A stretch of 57,572 bases of DNA from Capsulimonadaceae bacterium (GCA_031292625.1 JARLGU010000049.1:1-57572); one strand, 5' to 3'; positions 45,845 through 54,779 are shown, numbered from the stretch's first letter. Notes: generated by a model from the letters alone, not told the origin. A program made the numbers and translations.

Positions 45845-47554
45845 ATGAAACCTTCACGAAATTCGATCGACGTCAGCGCATTCGGAGTCACGCCGTCAGC
45901 AAGCGGCGACGCTGCTCCCGGCGTCCGCAAAGCGCTCGCCAGGGCCATATCGGAAGGGGCTAGCAGACTCGTATTTCCAAAAGGAACCTATCATTTCCAT
46001 CCGGATCGGGCCGCCGAAGAACACCTGTACATCTCGAACAACGACGAAGGACTGCACTCGATCGCAATGCTCATTCGAGGCGCAGCCGGGTTAACAATCG
46101 ACGGACAGGGCTCGCGCTTCGTATTTCACAAAGACATCGTCCCCATCGCCGTGCGCGCCAGCGACGACATTACGATCGCCGGAATCGAGATCGATTGGGC
46201 GCAAACGTTTACTGGAGAAGCGTTGATCGTCGGCGCGGGTGACGGCTACGCGGACATAGAGATCCCGCAGCGCCTCAACTATCGTGTCGAATACGGCCAT
46301 CTTCTGTTTCTCGACGAAGCAGGGGCGCCCTTCAAGACCGGTTACTCCCTCGAATTCGATGCAACCGCGCGCCAACCCGCGTCAGGCGTCTGCGACAATT
46401 TCCACATGCGAACCTACGTCCACGCGCAGGAAATCGGGCCTCGGCAAGTGCGCCTGACCGCCAAATACGATGCAGTTCCCGGGATCGGCAACATTTTAAT
46501 CCTGCAAAACGAGAAGAGGACAAGTCCCGCCATCACAATCGGCGACAGCCGCAACGTCGAAGTGAGCAATGTTACCGTCCGGCACGCGAACGGGATGGCC
46601 TTGATCGCGCAAAGGACGCACGACATCCGCGTTCACAACTTCACCGTCTCGCCGTCCGGCGGACGGATGATCTCTAGCGGCGGCGATGCAACCCACTTCG
46701 TAAACTGCAAAGGGCTCATCGAGATAGACGGATGCCTCGCCGAGAACATGATGGACGACTTCACGAATGTCCATGGGATCTACGCGAGCATCGTCCAGGC
46801 GACCGGCGACCGGCAAGTCGATCTGCGGCTGATGCATCGGCAACAGCTCGGGATCGACATCACGCAGTTCGGCGACGCCGTCGAGTTCGTCCGCCGCGAC
46901 ACGATGGCGCGCTATCACGTCGCGCTGGTCACGGCTGCCGAACGAATCAACAAGTCGTTCACGCGACTGACCCTCTCCGAAGCGCTCCCCAAAGATATCC
47001 AGGCTGGCGACGGGCTACAAAGCCTCGGCTGGCAACCGGACCTCACGATCCGCAACTGCGTGTTACGCAAGTACCGCGGCCGGGGATGCCTGATCACAAC
47101 CGCCGGCAAAGCGCTCGTGGAGAACAATCTCTTCCAGACAGCTGGCGCCGCAATTTCGATAGAGGGAGACGTTCGCAACTGGTACGAGTCCGGCGCGGTT
47201 CGAGACGTTCTCATTCGGAAGAACCGCTTCGAGAACTGCAACTATCTCGGTTGGGGACAGCCGACGATCCAAGTCAACCCGAGGATCGATCCCGAGCATC
47301 GTGCAGGCACGCTTTACCACAAAGAAATTCGCGTGGAGGACAACCGCTTCGAGACGTTTCACAACAGCCTTGTACGCGCCCACTGTGTCGATGGCTTCAC
47401 GTTCAGCGGCAACGAAGTCCACGCCACCAGCGCCTATCCGCCGCGGGCGGACCAGGCGAAGGTCTTCGAGATAGAGCACAGCGCGAACGTCAAGATCGAA
47501 GGCAATCGCTTCGACGACGCGTTCCGAGCGCGGTGGGGCAGATCCTGCCCTTGA
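45845..47554 (+). CDS. Right-handed beta-helix glycoside hydrolase, GH110-like
   Basis: 569 residues from the ATG at 45845; AGAGGAGAGAG lies upstream, and a TTG 3 bases earlier is less likely. A right-handed beta-helix is seen as repeated short strand-turn units (for example LTIRNCVLRKYRGRGCLI and RVEDNRFETFHNSLVRAHC). The segment SGGDATHFVNCKG with CLAENMMDDFTNVHGIY strongly resembles alpha-1,3-galactosidases of family GH110 (two conserved Asp and NVHG). There is no obvious signal peptide, so it may act in the cytoplasm on imported glycans. Tetrapyrrole genes follow 23 bp downstream on the same strand, an unusual coupling. Confidence 0.8.
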   Translation: MKPSRNSIDVSAFGVTPSASGDAAPGVRKALARAISEGASRLVFPKGTYHFHPDRAAEEHLYISNNDEGLHSIAMLIRGAAGLTIDGQGSRFVFHKDIVPIAVRASDDITIAGIEIDWAQTFTGEALIVGAGDGYADIEIPQRLNYRVEYGHLLFLDEAGAPFKTGYSLEFDATARQPASGVCDNFHMRTYVHAQEIGPRQVRLTAKYDAVPGIGNILILQNEKRTSPAITIGDSRNVEVSNVTVRHANGMALIAQRTHDIRVHNFTVSPSGGRMISSGGDATHFVNCKGLIEIDGCLAENMMDDFTNVHGIYASIVQATGDRQVDLRLMHRQQLGIDITQFGDAVEFVRRDTMARYHVALVTAAERINKSFTRLTLSEALPKDIQAGDGLQSLGWQPDLTIRNCVLRKYRGRGCLITTAGKALVENNLFQTAGAAISIEGDVRNWYESGAVRDVLIRKNRFENCNYLGWGQPTIQVNPRIDPEHRAGTLYHKEIRVEDNRFETFHNSLVRAHCVDGFTFSGNEVHATSAYPPRADQAKVFEIEHSANVKIEGNRFDDAFRARWGRSCP

Positions 47555-47577
47555 CTTTGCGACGCCTCTGCCGCATA

Positions 47578-48228
47578 ATGACCGTATCGCGAATGGGATA
47601 TCCCGTCGTTCTGAATTTAACCGGTAAGAACGTTCTTATCGTTGGCGCGGGGCGAGTGGCGGAACGACGCCTCACCGGACTCGCAGGAGAAGGAGCGTCG
47701 ATCGTCATTGTCGCGCCTCAAGTTGCCAACCGCGTACGAGATCTTGCGGCAAAGCTTCAAGCGGAGATACGCGAGCGAGGATTTTTGCCTAGCGATGTCG
47801 ACGGAGCGTTTCTCGTCCACGTCGCGACATCCGACCCTGCGGTAAACGACGCCGCATCGGCTGAGGCTGCAAATCGCGGCGCGCTCGTCTGCCGCGCGGA
47901 TCGTGCCGGCGGAGGAGATGTTATGACGCCGTCAGCGTTCCGGCGCGGAGATCTTCTGGTCGCCGTAACGACCGGAGGCCAAAGCCCGACCTTCGCTGCC
48001 GTTTTGCAAGACCACATCGAGCAGGCGATAGGCCCCGAATACGAAACCTGGACCGCGCTGTTTGGACGGCTCAGGACGGTGATCAAAACGAACAGCAAAG
48101 AGGCGACGCGAAAGGCGGTCGTTCGCGCGATACTCAGCGACGAAGAAACTGGCCGGCTTGTTCGCGCGGGAGACTTGGACGGGGCCACGGAAGCGGTCAT
48201 TCGCTTCTTAAGCGCGGGGTTTGATTGA
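47578..48228 (+). CDS. Precorrin-2 dehydrogenase / sirohydrochlorin ferrochelatase-like protein
   Basis: 216 residues from the ATG at 47578; an in-frame ATG at 47593 (MGYPVVLNLTGK) is an alternative, and neither has a strong SD. An open frame continues upstream through the GH110 gene but is not coding. The NAD-binding Rossmann fold is GKNVLIVGAGRVAERRLTGLAGEGA. The rest matches the N-terminal module of CysG (Met8 type), which oxidises precorrin-2 and inserts iron to make siroheme; FAAVLQDHIEQAIGPEYE is typical of the second domain. It precedes hemA, the first enzyme of the C5 pathway to uroporphyrinogen. Confidence 0.9.
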   Translation: MTVSRMGYPVVLNLTGKNVLIVGAGRVAERRLTGLAGEGASIVIVAPQVANRVRDLAAKLQAEIRERGFLPSDVDGAFLVHVATSDPAVNDAASAEAANRGALVCRADRAGGGDVMTPSAFRRGDLLVAVTTGGQSPTFAAVLQDHIEQAIGPEYETWTALFGRLRTVIKTNSKEATRKAVVRAILSDEETGRLVRAGDLDGATEAVIRFLSAGFD

Positions 48229-48286
48229 TCATCTCATGGGATCGACTATCCAAACATCGCCGGAGAGTCACGGAGGCGCGCCGGCG

Positions 48287-49621
48287 ATGAGTGCAAACAG
48301 GTCGCAGGTGCTTGTAGCTCTGGGCATTAGCCACAATAGCGCTCCGGTTGAGCTTCGCGAAGCAGTCAATGTTTCCGAGCGGGAACTTCCCAGCGCTCTT
48401 GAAAAGCTTGCCGCCGTGCAAGGTATCCAGGAAGCCGTCCTTCTTTCGACGTGCAACCGGACGGAGCTCTATTGCGCCGTTGAAGCGTCCCATGCAAACG
48501 ATGATATCGACGCCCAGCTGACCAGTTACCTCGTGGCTCTGCACGGAATCCCAATTTCAAGTCTTGCCGGTCACCTTTACTGCTATCACGATGGCGCCGC
48601 CGCCGCACATTTGATGAACGTAACCTCCGGTCTAGACTCGCTCGTCCTCGGCGAATACCAGATTCTCGCACAGGTAAAGACGGCCTATGCGGCGGCGAAA
48701 GCCGCGAGCACGACGGGAGCGCTACTCAACACCCTTTTCCAGAACGCGCTCGCGACAGCCAAGCGCGTGCGCACCGAAACGGAAATCGGCAGGGGATCGT
48801 TTAGCATCGGCTCGGCGGCCGTTGAGCTCGCGCGCCAGATTTTCGGCGAGACGCTCGAGGGCCGCAATGTCTTGATCCTCGGCGCTGGCAAAATGAGCGA
48901 CCTAACCGCTCGTCACCTGCAGGCCCAGGGCGCAGCCACAATCTTCGTGGCGAACAGGACCTATCAGCGCGCGGTGGAATTAGCCGGTCACCTCGGATCC
49001 GTTGCATCGGCGCGGCATTTCGAGGACCTCCCGGCCTTGCTGACATCATCGGATATCGTCATCTGCTCAACGGCCGCGCCTCATCCCGTCGTCACGCGTA
49101 GCTTGCTAGAGGCGTCGCTGAAAGCCCGCCGCAACCGGCCGCTTTTCTTGATCGACATCGCCGTCCCCCGCGACGTCGAGCCATCCGCGGCCGAATTGGA
49201 CAACGTTTACCTGTTCAACATCGATGACCTTAAGCAAGTCGTCGAGAAGTCCCGGGCGGAACGGGCGAAGGAAGTGGACAAAGCGAAGATCATCATCGAC
49301 CGCGCAATCGACGATTTCTTGATCTGGTGGCGATCCCTGGAAGTCGCGCCGCTCATCGTTGCCGTACGCCGCCGCATTCAGGCGCTCGGGGCGGAAGAAG
49401 CCGCGAAACTGCGCGCCAAGCTGCCGAATATCGGGGACCGCGAGGCCGGCGCGGTAACGGCGGCAATGGAGGCGCTCTCGAATCGCATCGCGCACTCGGC
49501 GACCATGGCAATCAAAGAGTGCGCCGGCATAAGCTCCGAGGAGGCCGCCCAAAGGCTGGACGCGATTCGGACGGCCTTTGGCGTCGAGCCGGATGAAATC
49601 GACCAAGAGGGCGGCAAATGA
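48287..49621 (+). CDS. hemA: Glutamyl-tRNA reductase
   Basis: 444 residues from the ATG at 48287 (GGAGG 10 bases upstream). It reduces glutamyl-tRNA to glutamate-1-semialdehyde, the first step of the C5 tetrapyrrole pathway. Signatures: LGISHNSAPVELREAV, LLSTCNRTELY (catalytic Cys56), GLDSLVLGEYQILAQVKTAY, GRNVLILGAGKMSDLTARHL (NADPH site), and the FLIDIAVPRDVEPSAAELDNVYLFNIDDL strand. Length is standard. Earlier in-frame starts (48221, 48236) lack a good SD. The stop overlaps the start of the HemX-like gene by 4 bases (ATGA). Confidence 0.97.
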   Translation: MSANRSQVLVALGISHNSAPVELREAVNVSERELPSALEKLAAVQGIQEAVLLSTCNRTELYCAVEASHANDDIDAQLTSYLVALHGIPISSLAGHLYCYHDGAAAAHLMNVTSGLDSLVLGEYQILAQVKTAYAAAKAASTTGALLNTLFQNALATAKRVRTETEIGRGSFSIGSAAVELARQIFGETLEGRNVLILGAGKMSDLTARHLQAQGAATIFVANRTYQRAVELAGHLGSVASARHFEDLPALLTSSDIVICSTAAPHPVVTRSLLEASLKARRNRPLFLIDIAVPRDVEPSAAELDNVYLFNIDDLKQVVEKSRAERAKEVDKAKIIIDRAIDDFLIWWRSLEVAPLIVAVRRRIQALGAEEAAKLRAKLPNIGDREAGAVTAAMEALSNRIAHSATMAIKECAGISSEEAAQRLDAIRTAFGVEPDEIDQEGGK

Positions 49622-50451
49622 ACCACGGCTCCCAGCTCATCGCGGCATCCATTGCGTACTTAACATCTGCGGTGCTTTACGCCAGCCTCGTCCTTGGCGC
49701 ACATCCTGAACGCACTCGCCTGCGGCTTTCGATCGCTCGATTCGCTGGTCTTGCCGGCATCTTCCTGCACACGGCGTCCATCGGCACGCGCTGCCTTGTT
49801 ACTCACCATACGCCGGTCAGTACCCCGCCCGACCTGATGTCGGCCATTGGATGGTCGGTCGCAATTGCCTATCTGATCCTCGATACGCTGCGACGCGAGC
49901 GAAGCCTTGCGGCGCTAGGTGCATTGGCGTTCTCGGTAAGCTTTCTCTGTGTGTTCTGCAGTTCCGTGCTGCGCCTTGCGCTGCCGTCGCCGGGGCCGTC
50001 GGTTGCGGAGCTTGACAGCTCAGTGGTCAGTCTGCACGTTATCGCGGTGATGCTTGCGTTCGCATTTCTGATCCTGGCGGTCGCGTCGGCATCGATCTAC
50101 CTTTTCGAGCACTCGCTGCTCAAACGCAAGAAGATTGTTGGAGGTCTATTTAGCCGCCTGCCGCCTCTGGCGACCCTTGATGCGCTCTCGCTAACGATGA
50201 TATCGCACGCGTTTCCGTTGCTGACGATCGGCTGCATCGCGGGAACGATACGCGCCGTGGCGTCGCACTTGCCGCTCGCGGATTCGCATACGCTGTTATC
50301 CGTGGCGACGTGGGCGATCCTTGGAATCTATCTGATGATGCGCATGTATTCGATCGGCACTAGCGTCCGCGCGAACTATCTGCTCATTGCCGCTCTCTTG
50401 GCGGCGATGCTCACCTATCTAGCGCCAAACCAAATCCACCATTTTTCCTAG
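49618..50451 (+). CDS. HemX/CcsA-like membrane protein
   Basis: 277 residues; the start overlaps the hemA stop. About eight membrane helices are visible (for example VVSLHVIAVMLAFAFLILAVASASIYLF and LLIAALLAAMLTYLAP). It belongs to the cytochrome c assembly (CcsA/HemX) family. The tryptophan-rich WWD motif of true CcsA is absent. In Bacillus, hemX follows hemA and lowers HemA level. Here too it is directly after hemA, so a HemA-regulating or heme-handling role is likely. hemC does not follow: the next gene is a Gfo/Idh enzyme after 79 bp. Confidence 0.88.
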   Translation: MNHGSQLIAASIAYLTSAVLYASLVLGAHPERTRLRLSIARFAGLAGIFLHTASIGTRCLVTHHTPVSTPPDLMSAIGWSVAIAYLILDTLRRERSLAALGALAFSVSFLCVFCSSVLRLALPSPGPSVAELDSSVVSLHVIAVMLAFAFLILAVASASIYLFEHSLLKRKKIVGGLFSRLPPLATLDALSLTMISHAFPLLTIGCIAGTIRAVASHLPLADSHTLLSVATWAILGIYLMMRMYSIGTSVRANYLLIAALLAAMLTYLAPNQIHHFS

Positions 50452-50530
50452 AACTCCGGATGACGTCCGGGCAAATGTCGCAATCGACAATCTCTCACCC
50501 TAACGAAACACTTACGAAGGAGCATTTAGT

Positions 50531-51538
50531 ATGTCTCAACAAATTCGCGGCGCCGTCATTGGTTACGGCGGCGCATTCAACATGGGAAAAGGCCACCTCA
50601 ACTGGATGAAGGACGCTGGGATGGTCCCAACGGCCGCCTGTGACCTCGACGCCAAACGGATGGAAGCCGCCGCTGCCGACTTTCCAGGGATCCGCACATA
50701 CACGACGGTCGAAGCTCTCCTCGCGGACAAGGACGTCGATCTCGTTACGATTATCACCCCGCACAACACCCACTCCGCGCTTGCGGTGCAGGTCGCGAGC
50801 GCCGGAAAGCACGTCGTCGTCGAGAAGCCCATGGCGATTTCGGTCGAACAGTGCACCGCGATGATCGACGCTGCCAAGAAGGCGGGCACGACGCTTTCCG
50901 TCTTCCACAACCGCCGCTATGACGGCGACTATCTCGCGCTCAAGGAGGCCATCGAGAAGGGCCTCATCGGCGAGGTCTACGAGATCCACGCCTGCTCTGG
51001 CGGATACCACAAGCCTGGTACGTGGTGGCGCTCATACAAAGCGGTCAGCGGCGGCCTGATGTATGACTGGGGCGCACACTTTATCGATTGGATCCTCAAC
51101 CTGCAATCGGGGCGCAAAATCACGCAAGTGACAGGCTTCCTGCACAAGCGGGTCTGGCACGAAGTCACGAACGAAGATCATGGACAGATTATTATCCGCT
51201 TCGACAACGGATCGACCGCGCAGTTGACACAGTCCACGATCGACAGCGCCCCCGGCCCCCGCTGGCGCATCCTGGGCACGACCGGCGCACTGATCGCCGA
51301 TCCATCGGTAAAGGACGGCTTCAAGCTGATCCGCCAGATCGACGGCCTCGCGCTGTCCGGCGAGATCCACAATAAGCCCACCGAATGGAATACGTACTAC
51401 AAAGACCTGAACGCCCACCTCATCGGCGAAGCGCCCCTCGCGGTCACCCCCGAATCCGCGCGCCGCGTTATCTCGGTGATCGAAGCCGCGGAAAAGAGCT
51501 CGAAGGCGGGTAAATCGGTCGAAGCTGCATTCGAATAA
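50531..51538 (+). CDS. Gfo/Idh/MocA-family NAD(P)-dependent oxidoreductase
   Basis: 335 residues; the ATG has AAGGAG 9 bases upstream. The Rossmann start is AVIGYGGAFNMGKGHLNW. The conserved EKP is intact (KHVVVEKPMAISVEQCTAM), unlike in the paralogue at 4806. C-terminal domain features include GGLMYDWGAHFIDWILNL. Substrate unknown; the family oxidises sugars or inositols. It stands alone between the heme genes and repeat copy C. A hairpin follows. Confidence 0.92.
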   Translation: MSQQIRGAVIGYGGAFNMGKGHLNWMKDAGMVPTAACDLDAKRMEAAAADFPGIRTYTTVEALLADKDVDLVTIITPHNTHSALAVQVASAGKHVVVEKPMAISVEQCTAMIDAAKKAGTTLSVFHNRRYDGDYLALKEAIEKGLIGEVYEIHACSGGYHKPGTWWRSYKAVSGGLMYDWGAHFIDWILNLQSGRKITQVTGFLHKRVWHEVTNEDHGQIIIRFDNGSTAQLTQSTIDSAPGPRWRILGTTGALIADPSVKDGFKLIRQIDGLALSGEIHNKPTEWNTYYKDLNAHLIGEAPLAVTPESARRVISVIEAAEKSSKAGKSVEAAFE

Positions 51539-51564
51539 GCTTCGATTACGATCGCAAGCAATGG

Positions 51565-51600
51565 CCCGGAGCAAGCATGACGCTACGCTTAAGCTCCGGG
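51565..51600 (+). terminator. Hairpin after the Gfo/Idh gene
   Basis: CCCGGAGC (51565-51572) / GCTCCGGG (51593-51600) with further AAGC/GCTT pairing inside. No T tract follows. Confidence 0.5.
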
Positions 51601-51620
51601 TCAAGTGCTTTCCGCGAGCA

Positions 51621-51838
51621 TGTGTAAAAGACGAAAGGCCATGTACGACGGCTTGGCGGCCGCCGTGACCGTTTTTGGCAAAGGGTCGTCCCAGCTTACG
51701 ACGTGAGCTGGGATCGGACGCTGGCGGCAAAAGGCCGTACGCGCGTCGACGCCGCCTCGCCGATCGACGCCGTGAACGAAACGCAGGCGAAAAAATACCC
51801 CGGCGGCACGGGCCGTCCTGAATCTTTCTCGCAACGCC
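51621..51838. repeat. Dispersed repeat family 1, copy C
   Basis: About 218 bp, same orientation as copy A. It keeps GGCCGCCGTGACCGTTTTTGG (51658-51678), GGCGGCAAAAGGCCGTACGCG and the right end CCGTCCTGAATCTTTCTCGC (51813-51832). The interior between these is more diverged than in A and B. It lies in the gap between the Gfo/Idh and GspF-like genes. Confidence 0.8.
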
Positions 51839-51932
51839 GATTTGTGACACACCGCCTGCGAGGCTCCGAACCTTTTGATAGGTCGTTACGTCCTTCTCAG
51901 GCAACCGAACCGACTTATATGGAGCCAAATGA

Positions 51933-52658
51933 ATGCCAAGTTCAACCCATACGCCACAACCGCTTGCGCTCGTGATCTTCACAAACCGGCTCACTGCGCT
52001 TATCGAGCAAGGTTTTTCCCTGGTAAAGACATTCACACTTCTCGAAGACTCGCCAGAACCGTACGGAAGCGACGCAATTCGTCTGCGGGAAGCCGTTCAG
52101 GCCGCGTCGACTCTCTCAGAGGCTATGTCGACTCGCCCCGACCTCTACTCGCCTTACTACGTGTTCATGGTGCGCGCGGGCGAAATCGGCGGCATACTGG
52201 AGGTGACGCTCAGGCGAGCGGCAGACATTATCTCCAAGGAGTGGCATCTGATGAGCCGTTGGAAACAACACGAGACGGAGATCTTTCTGGCAGCGCCGTC
52301 TTCGCGACGGCTGCCGGAAAGCTGGGATGCACTCAGTCCGTACCAGCGAACCGCGATCCAGCTGCTTTTCTGTGATACCTGGGGGGCGATTCTTGGGGCA
52401 GGAGTGCCGATCCTCCGGTCGATGGAGGTGGTACGGTGGCTGCTCCCGAGCGAGCAAGCGCTCCTGCTCGATGAGGCGCGGGAAGCCGTCGCCAACGGTC
52501 AACGGATGAGTCCCGCGCGGCTGGGCATGCTGCCAGCCTTTGTCTCGGCGATGATCGATAACGGGGAAGAGACGGGGACGCTGAACTCAGCGCTCGTCAA
52601 GGTTGCGAAAACGCTGGAGGCGGAGCTCGATACGTGGGCGACGATTGAGGAGCGGTAG
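51933..52658 (+). CDS. GspF-like domain protein without membrane segments
   Basis: 241 residues; the ATG has GGAG 8 bases upstream. Residues 12-100 (FTNRLTALIEQGFSLVKTFTLLED, then YVFMVRAGEIGGILEVTLRRAADII) and 142-240 (FCDTWGAILGAGVPILRSMEV, then FVSAMIDNGEETGTLNSALVKVA) match the paired T2SSF cytoplasmic domains of GspF/PilC, including the GE-xGxL signature twice. Normal GspF proteins have a membrane helix after each domain and about 400 residues; here both helices are missing, and the linker is polar (SRWKQHETEIF). It may be a soluble regulator of pilus or type II secretion assembly, or a decaying gene. No gsp/pil genes adjoin. Confidence 0.8.
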   Translation: MPSSTHTPQPLALVIFTNRLTALIEQGFSLVKTFTLLEDSPEPYGSDAIRLREAVQAASTLSEAMSTRPDLYSPYYVFMVRAGEIGGILEVTLRRAADIISKEWHLMSRWKQHETEIFLAAPSSRRLPESWDALSPYQRTAIQLLFCDTWGAILGAGVPILRSMEVVRWLLPSEQALLLDEAREAVANGQRMSPARLGMLPAFVSAMIDNGEETGTLNSALVKVAKTLEAELDTWATIEER

Positions 52659-52770
52659 AGCAAAATTGAAAAAATTTCGATCGGCATCCAGCATAACGGC
52701 CTGCAAATGTGGGTACCTATGGAGCAGTGCCGTTCGAATAACTCTTAGGATAAAAGAGCGGCAGGGAAAA

Positions 52771-52825
52771 CGTCCAGCGTCGGCGCGTCATATCATAATC
52801 CCATGACAGGAGCCGGCGCTGGACG
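52771..52825. repeat. Extended hairpin between convergent genes
   Basis: CGTCCAGCGTCGGC (52771-52784) pairs with GCCGGCGCTGGACG (52812-52825), with one mismatch. GTCAT (52787-52791) / ATGAC (52803-52807) pairs inside. It lies in a 271-bp gap that otherwise shows no gene. Confidence 0.6.
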
Positions 52826-52929
52826 CGGTGGTTGTAGCCATCGCCTCAGCCGCATCTCCAAGCTTCTAATGAGATCGAACCCCGTGGCAATTTCGTGCGG
52901 AGCGGGAGATCTTGCGAAACTCCCAGTCA

Positions 52930-53709
52930 CTACGACTTTGCAGAGCTCGGCGTGGTCTGCGGCAATGTGGAAAGGCCGGGATCGAGCGCGCCCGGAGCCG
53001 GTGCGTCTGTTTTAACGTAGCCGTCCGGTATGGCGAAGACGCTCGCGGGGATCGCGTCCGTCGATACCGAAGTCACCGTGTAGTTGAGGCCGAGCGCCCC
53101 GAACACAGACGGCATATCGATCCGCGCGTTCATCTCAAGCGGAAAGCCGCTGACCTTCGATTTGATGAAGCCCATCGCGGGATTTGTCCCATCCAGCGCT
53201 ACGGGAGGCAGATCCGGGAGATCGGTCGCCATCCACGCTGAGCCGTTAAACGTCAGCATACTATTGGAGACCGTAAACAGGTAGAGATGCGTCGTGTGAC
53301 CAAGGACCGTCTTCGTCTGCTTGCCATCCGTAACCGTGGAAGCGGCGCCAGCCGTCAAATCGCCGATCTTGCTCGTCGGGATATCCGATTCCATGTACTG
53401 GCGAGTCTTGGGGAGAAGCAGGATCTCCTTCTTGGCCTTAAAATCCACGATCGTGCTGCCCCCAGGCGCATCACAGCGCATTTTGTCGCCGGATTCCTGG
53501 ATCGTAATGTCCATGCCGTTCGCGCCGCCGAGCAACGGGGACTGCTTGATTAAATCAAGCTGATCGGATGTCACCGGCATGCCCATTAATGTCATTTGCG
53601 AGAAGTCGAACGCGGTGCGCTCAACCACTTTAAAGTCCGCAAACGCAGGAGTTGCTGCGAGAAGCAGGGCGACGGCGGCAATTAGCCGATGTGAATTACA
53701 AGTGGCCAT
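52930..53709 (-). CDS. Secreted protein of unknown role, paralogue of the gene at 7787
   Basis: 259 residues from the ATG at 53709, with AAGGAG 7 bases upstream and a signal peptide (HRLIAAVALLLAATPAFA). An upstream frame of 35 codons is unlikely to be used. The mature start ADFKVVERTAFDFSQ and C-terminal SVSTDAIPASVFAIPDGY mirror the 7787-8791 protein. The central sheet includes DKMRCDAPGGSTIVDFKAKKEILLL, and the later part has ATDLPDLPPV. It resembles DUF4412-type proteins. It is transcribed 31 bases after the lipoprotein gene, so both probably belong to one operon. Confidence 0.82.
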   Translation of the reverse strand: MATCNSHRLIAAVALLLAATPAFADFKVVERTAFDFSQMTLMGMPVTSDQLDLIKQSPLLGGANGMDITIQESGDKMRCDAPGGSTIVDFKAKKEILLLPKTRQYMESDIPTSKIGDLTAGAASTVTDGKQTKTVLGHTTHLYLFTVSNSMLTFNGSAWMATDLPDLPPVALDGTNPAMGFIKSKVSGFPLEMNARIDMPSVFGALGLNYTVTSVSTDAIPASVFAIPDGYVKTDAPAPGALDPGLSTLPQTTPSSAKS

Positions 53710-53740
53710 GGCGATCTCCTTGGCTCCAGAATCGATCCGC

Positions 53741-54313
53741 TCACGTCGATGAAGTAGAGGATGTCGAAGACGTGGAAGATGTAGACGAAATGGACGATGT
53801 TCCGAACAATGCAAACGTGCCGAGCGTCGACGTCTGGAATGTCACCTGGCTGTTCGCGGAATCTTCCGTCGATCCGCTGATCTTCGTCCAGGTCCCCGAA
53901 CTCAACCTGTAGGCAGCAACGGTCCCGGACGTGAATGTGGCGCTCGTCGCTGAATTGATGTAGAGCACGATAGTCGGACTGGTCGAAAACGTCATGTCGG
54001 AGGGCGTCACGGAGATCGTAACCGCCGAGCCAGACACGTATGTCGTACCCGTCGGAGCCGTTGGCGTCGACGAGTACGAACTGATAGCGATACTGCCGTC
54101 CGATCCCATGGAGTAGGCAGGAATCTCGACGGCGGCGATGCCGCTTAAAGTTACCGTGCCGCCCATGGACGTGTACACAAACGCGCTTGTGCCCGATGAC
54201 GTTGATGAGCTCGATGAACTGGTCGATGAACTACATCCGCCGAGAGCCATCGTGGTCAAGGCGGCCGCAACCAGCACACACACCCTCATGGAAATGCGAG
54301 AAGTTCCCAACAT
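53741..54313 (-). CDS. Lipoprotein with Ser/Thr-rich low-complexity ends
   Basis: 190 residues from the ATG at 54313 (AGGAGG 6 bases upstream). The signal peptide ends in a lipobox (MALGGC), so the N-terminus should be lipidated at the Cys. After it comes a Ser/Thr run (SSSTSSSSSSTSSG) and a beta-rich middle of about 120 residues. The last 20 residues are repeats of SST. Middle pieces (YRLSSGTWTKISGSTED, QVTFQTSTLGTFALFG) read like small sandwich-fold surface domains. Function unknown. Co-transcription with the downstream secreted protein is likely. Confidence 0.8.
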   Translation of the reverse strand: MLGTSRISMRVCVLVAAALTTMALGGCSSSTSSSSSSTSSGTSAFVYTSMGGTVTLSGIAAVEIPAYSMGSDGSIAISSYSSTPTAPTGTTYVSGSAVTISVTPSDMTFSTSPTIVLYINSATSATFTSGTVAAYRLSSGTWTKISGSTEDSANSQVTFQTSTLGTFALFGTSSISSTSSTSSTSSTSST

Positions 54314-54407
54314 AGCCAACCTCCTGTTGCGCTATTTATTGGCAGAAAAACGGCACATGGCGAACCGCGCACGCGCTATACGAGGCAACGAAGCGTCGCC
54401 GAGCAGC

Positions 54408-54701
54408 TTATGGCTCCTCGACAACCTCAACTTCTTCAATGACGACATCTGCGTCCACGACATCGACATCGACATCGTCATCGGCGGCATCTTCATCCGC
54501 AACGGCAAGAACATCCGGATCTTCGACTAATTCCTCGTCGCGTGCACGCGCGCCGCCGACGGTTTCGTAACCTGCGAGCGCCTTCGGATGCTTCTGGCGG
54601 CACGTCTCACACGTAAAACGCACCTTCACATCGCTCAGCCAGGCTGGGATCGATTTGATTGGCTTGCTGCAATCACTGCAGTATGCGACTTCGTATACCA
54701 A
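54408..54701 (-). CDS. Zinc-ribbon protein with long acidic tail
   Basis: 97 residues, if started at the TTG at 54701 (AAAGG 7 bases upstream); no ATG is available, and a TTG at 54770 is the alternative. Residues 8-35 hold two CxxC pairs, CSDC and CETC, that should bind one zinc. The last 40 residues are almost all Asp, Glu, Val and Ala (EELVEDPDVLAVADEDAADD and onwards), giving a very acidic tail. No family was recognised. The start codon is uncertain. It lies upstream of the lipoprotein gene, 94 bases away, on the same strand. Confidence 0.6.
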   Translation of the reverse strand: MVYEVAYCSDCSKPIKSIPAWLSDVKVRFTCETCRQKHPKALAGYETVGGARARDEELVEDPDVLAVADEDAADDDVDVDVVDADVVIEEVEVVEEP

Positions 54702-54779
54702 GCTAATACCTTTCTTACCACCTCGACGATGGCGATCGACGCGGGTCAGTCTCGCCTGAGGCTGCCGCAAATCTTATAG

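Noticed and set aside
46732-47577. Upstream extension of the precorrin-2 dehydrogenase frame
   Set aside because: It lies inside the GH110-like gene in another frame and is Arg-rich nonsense. The conserved domain begins at about 47578.
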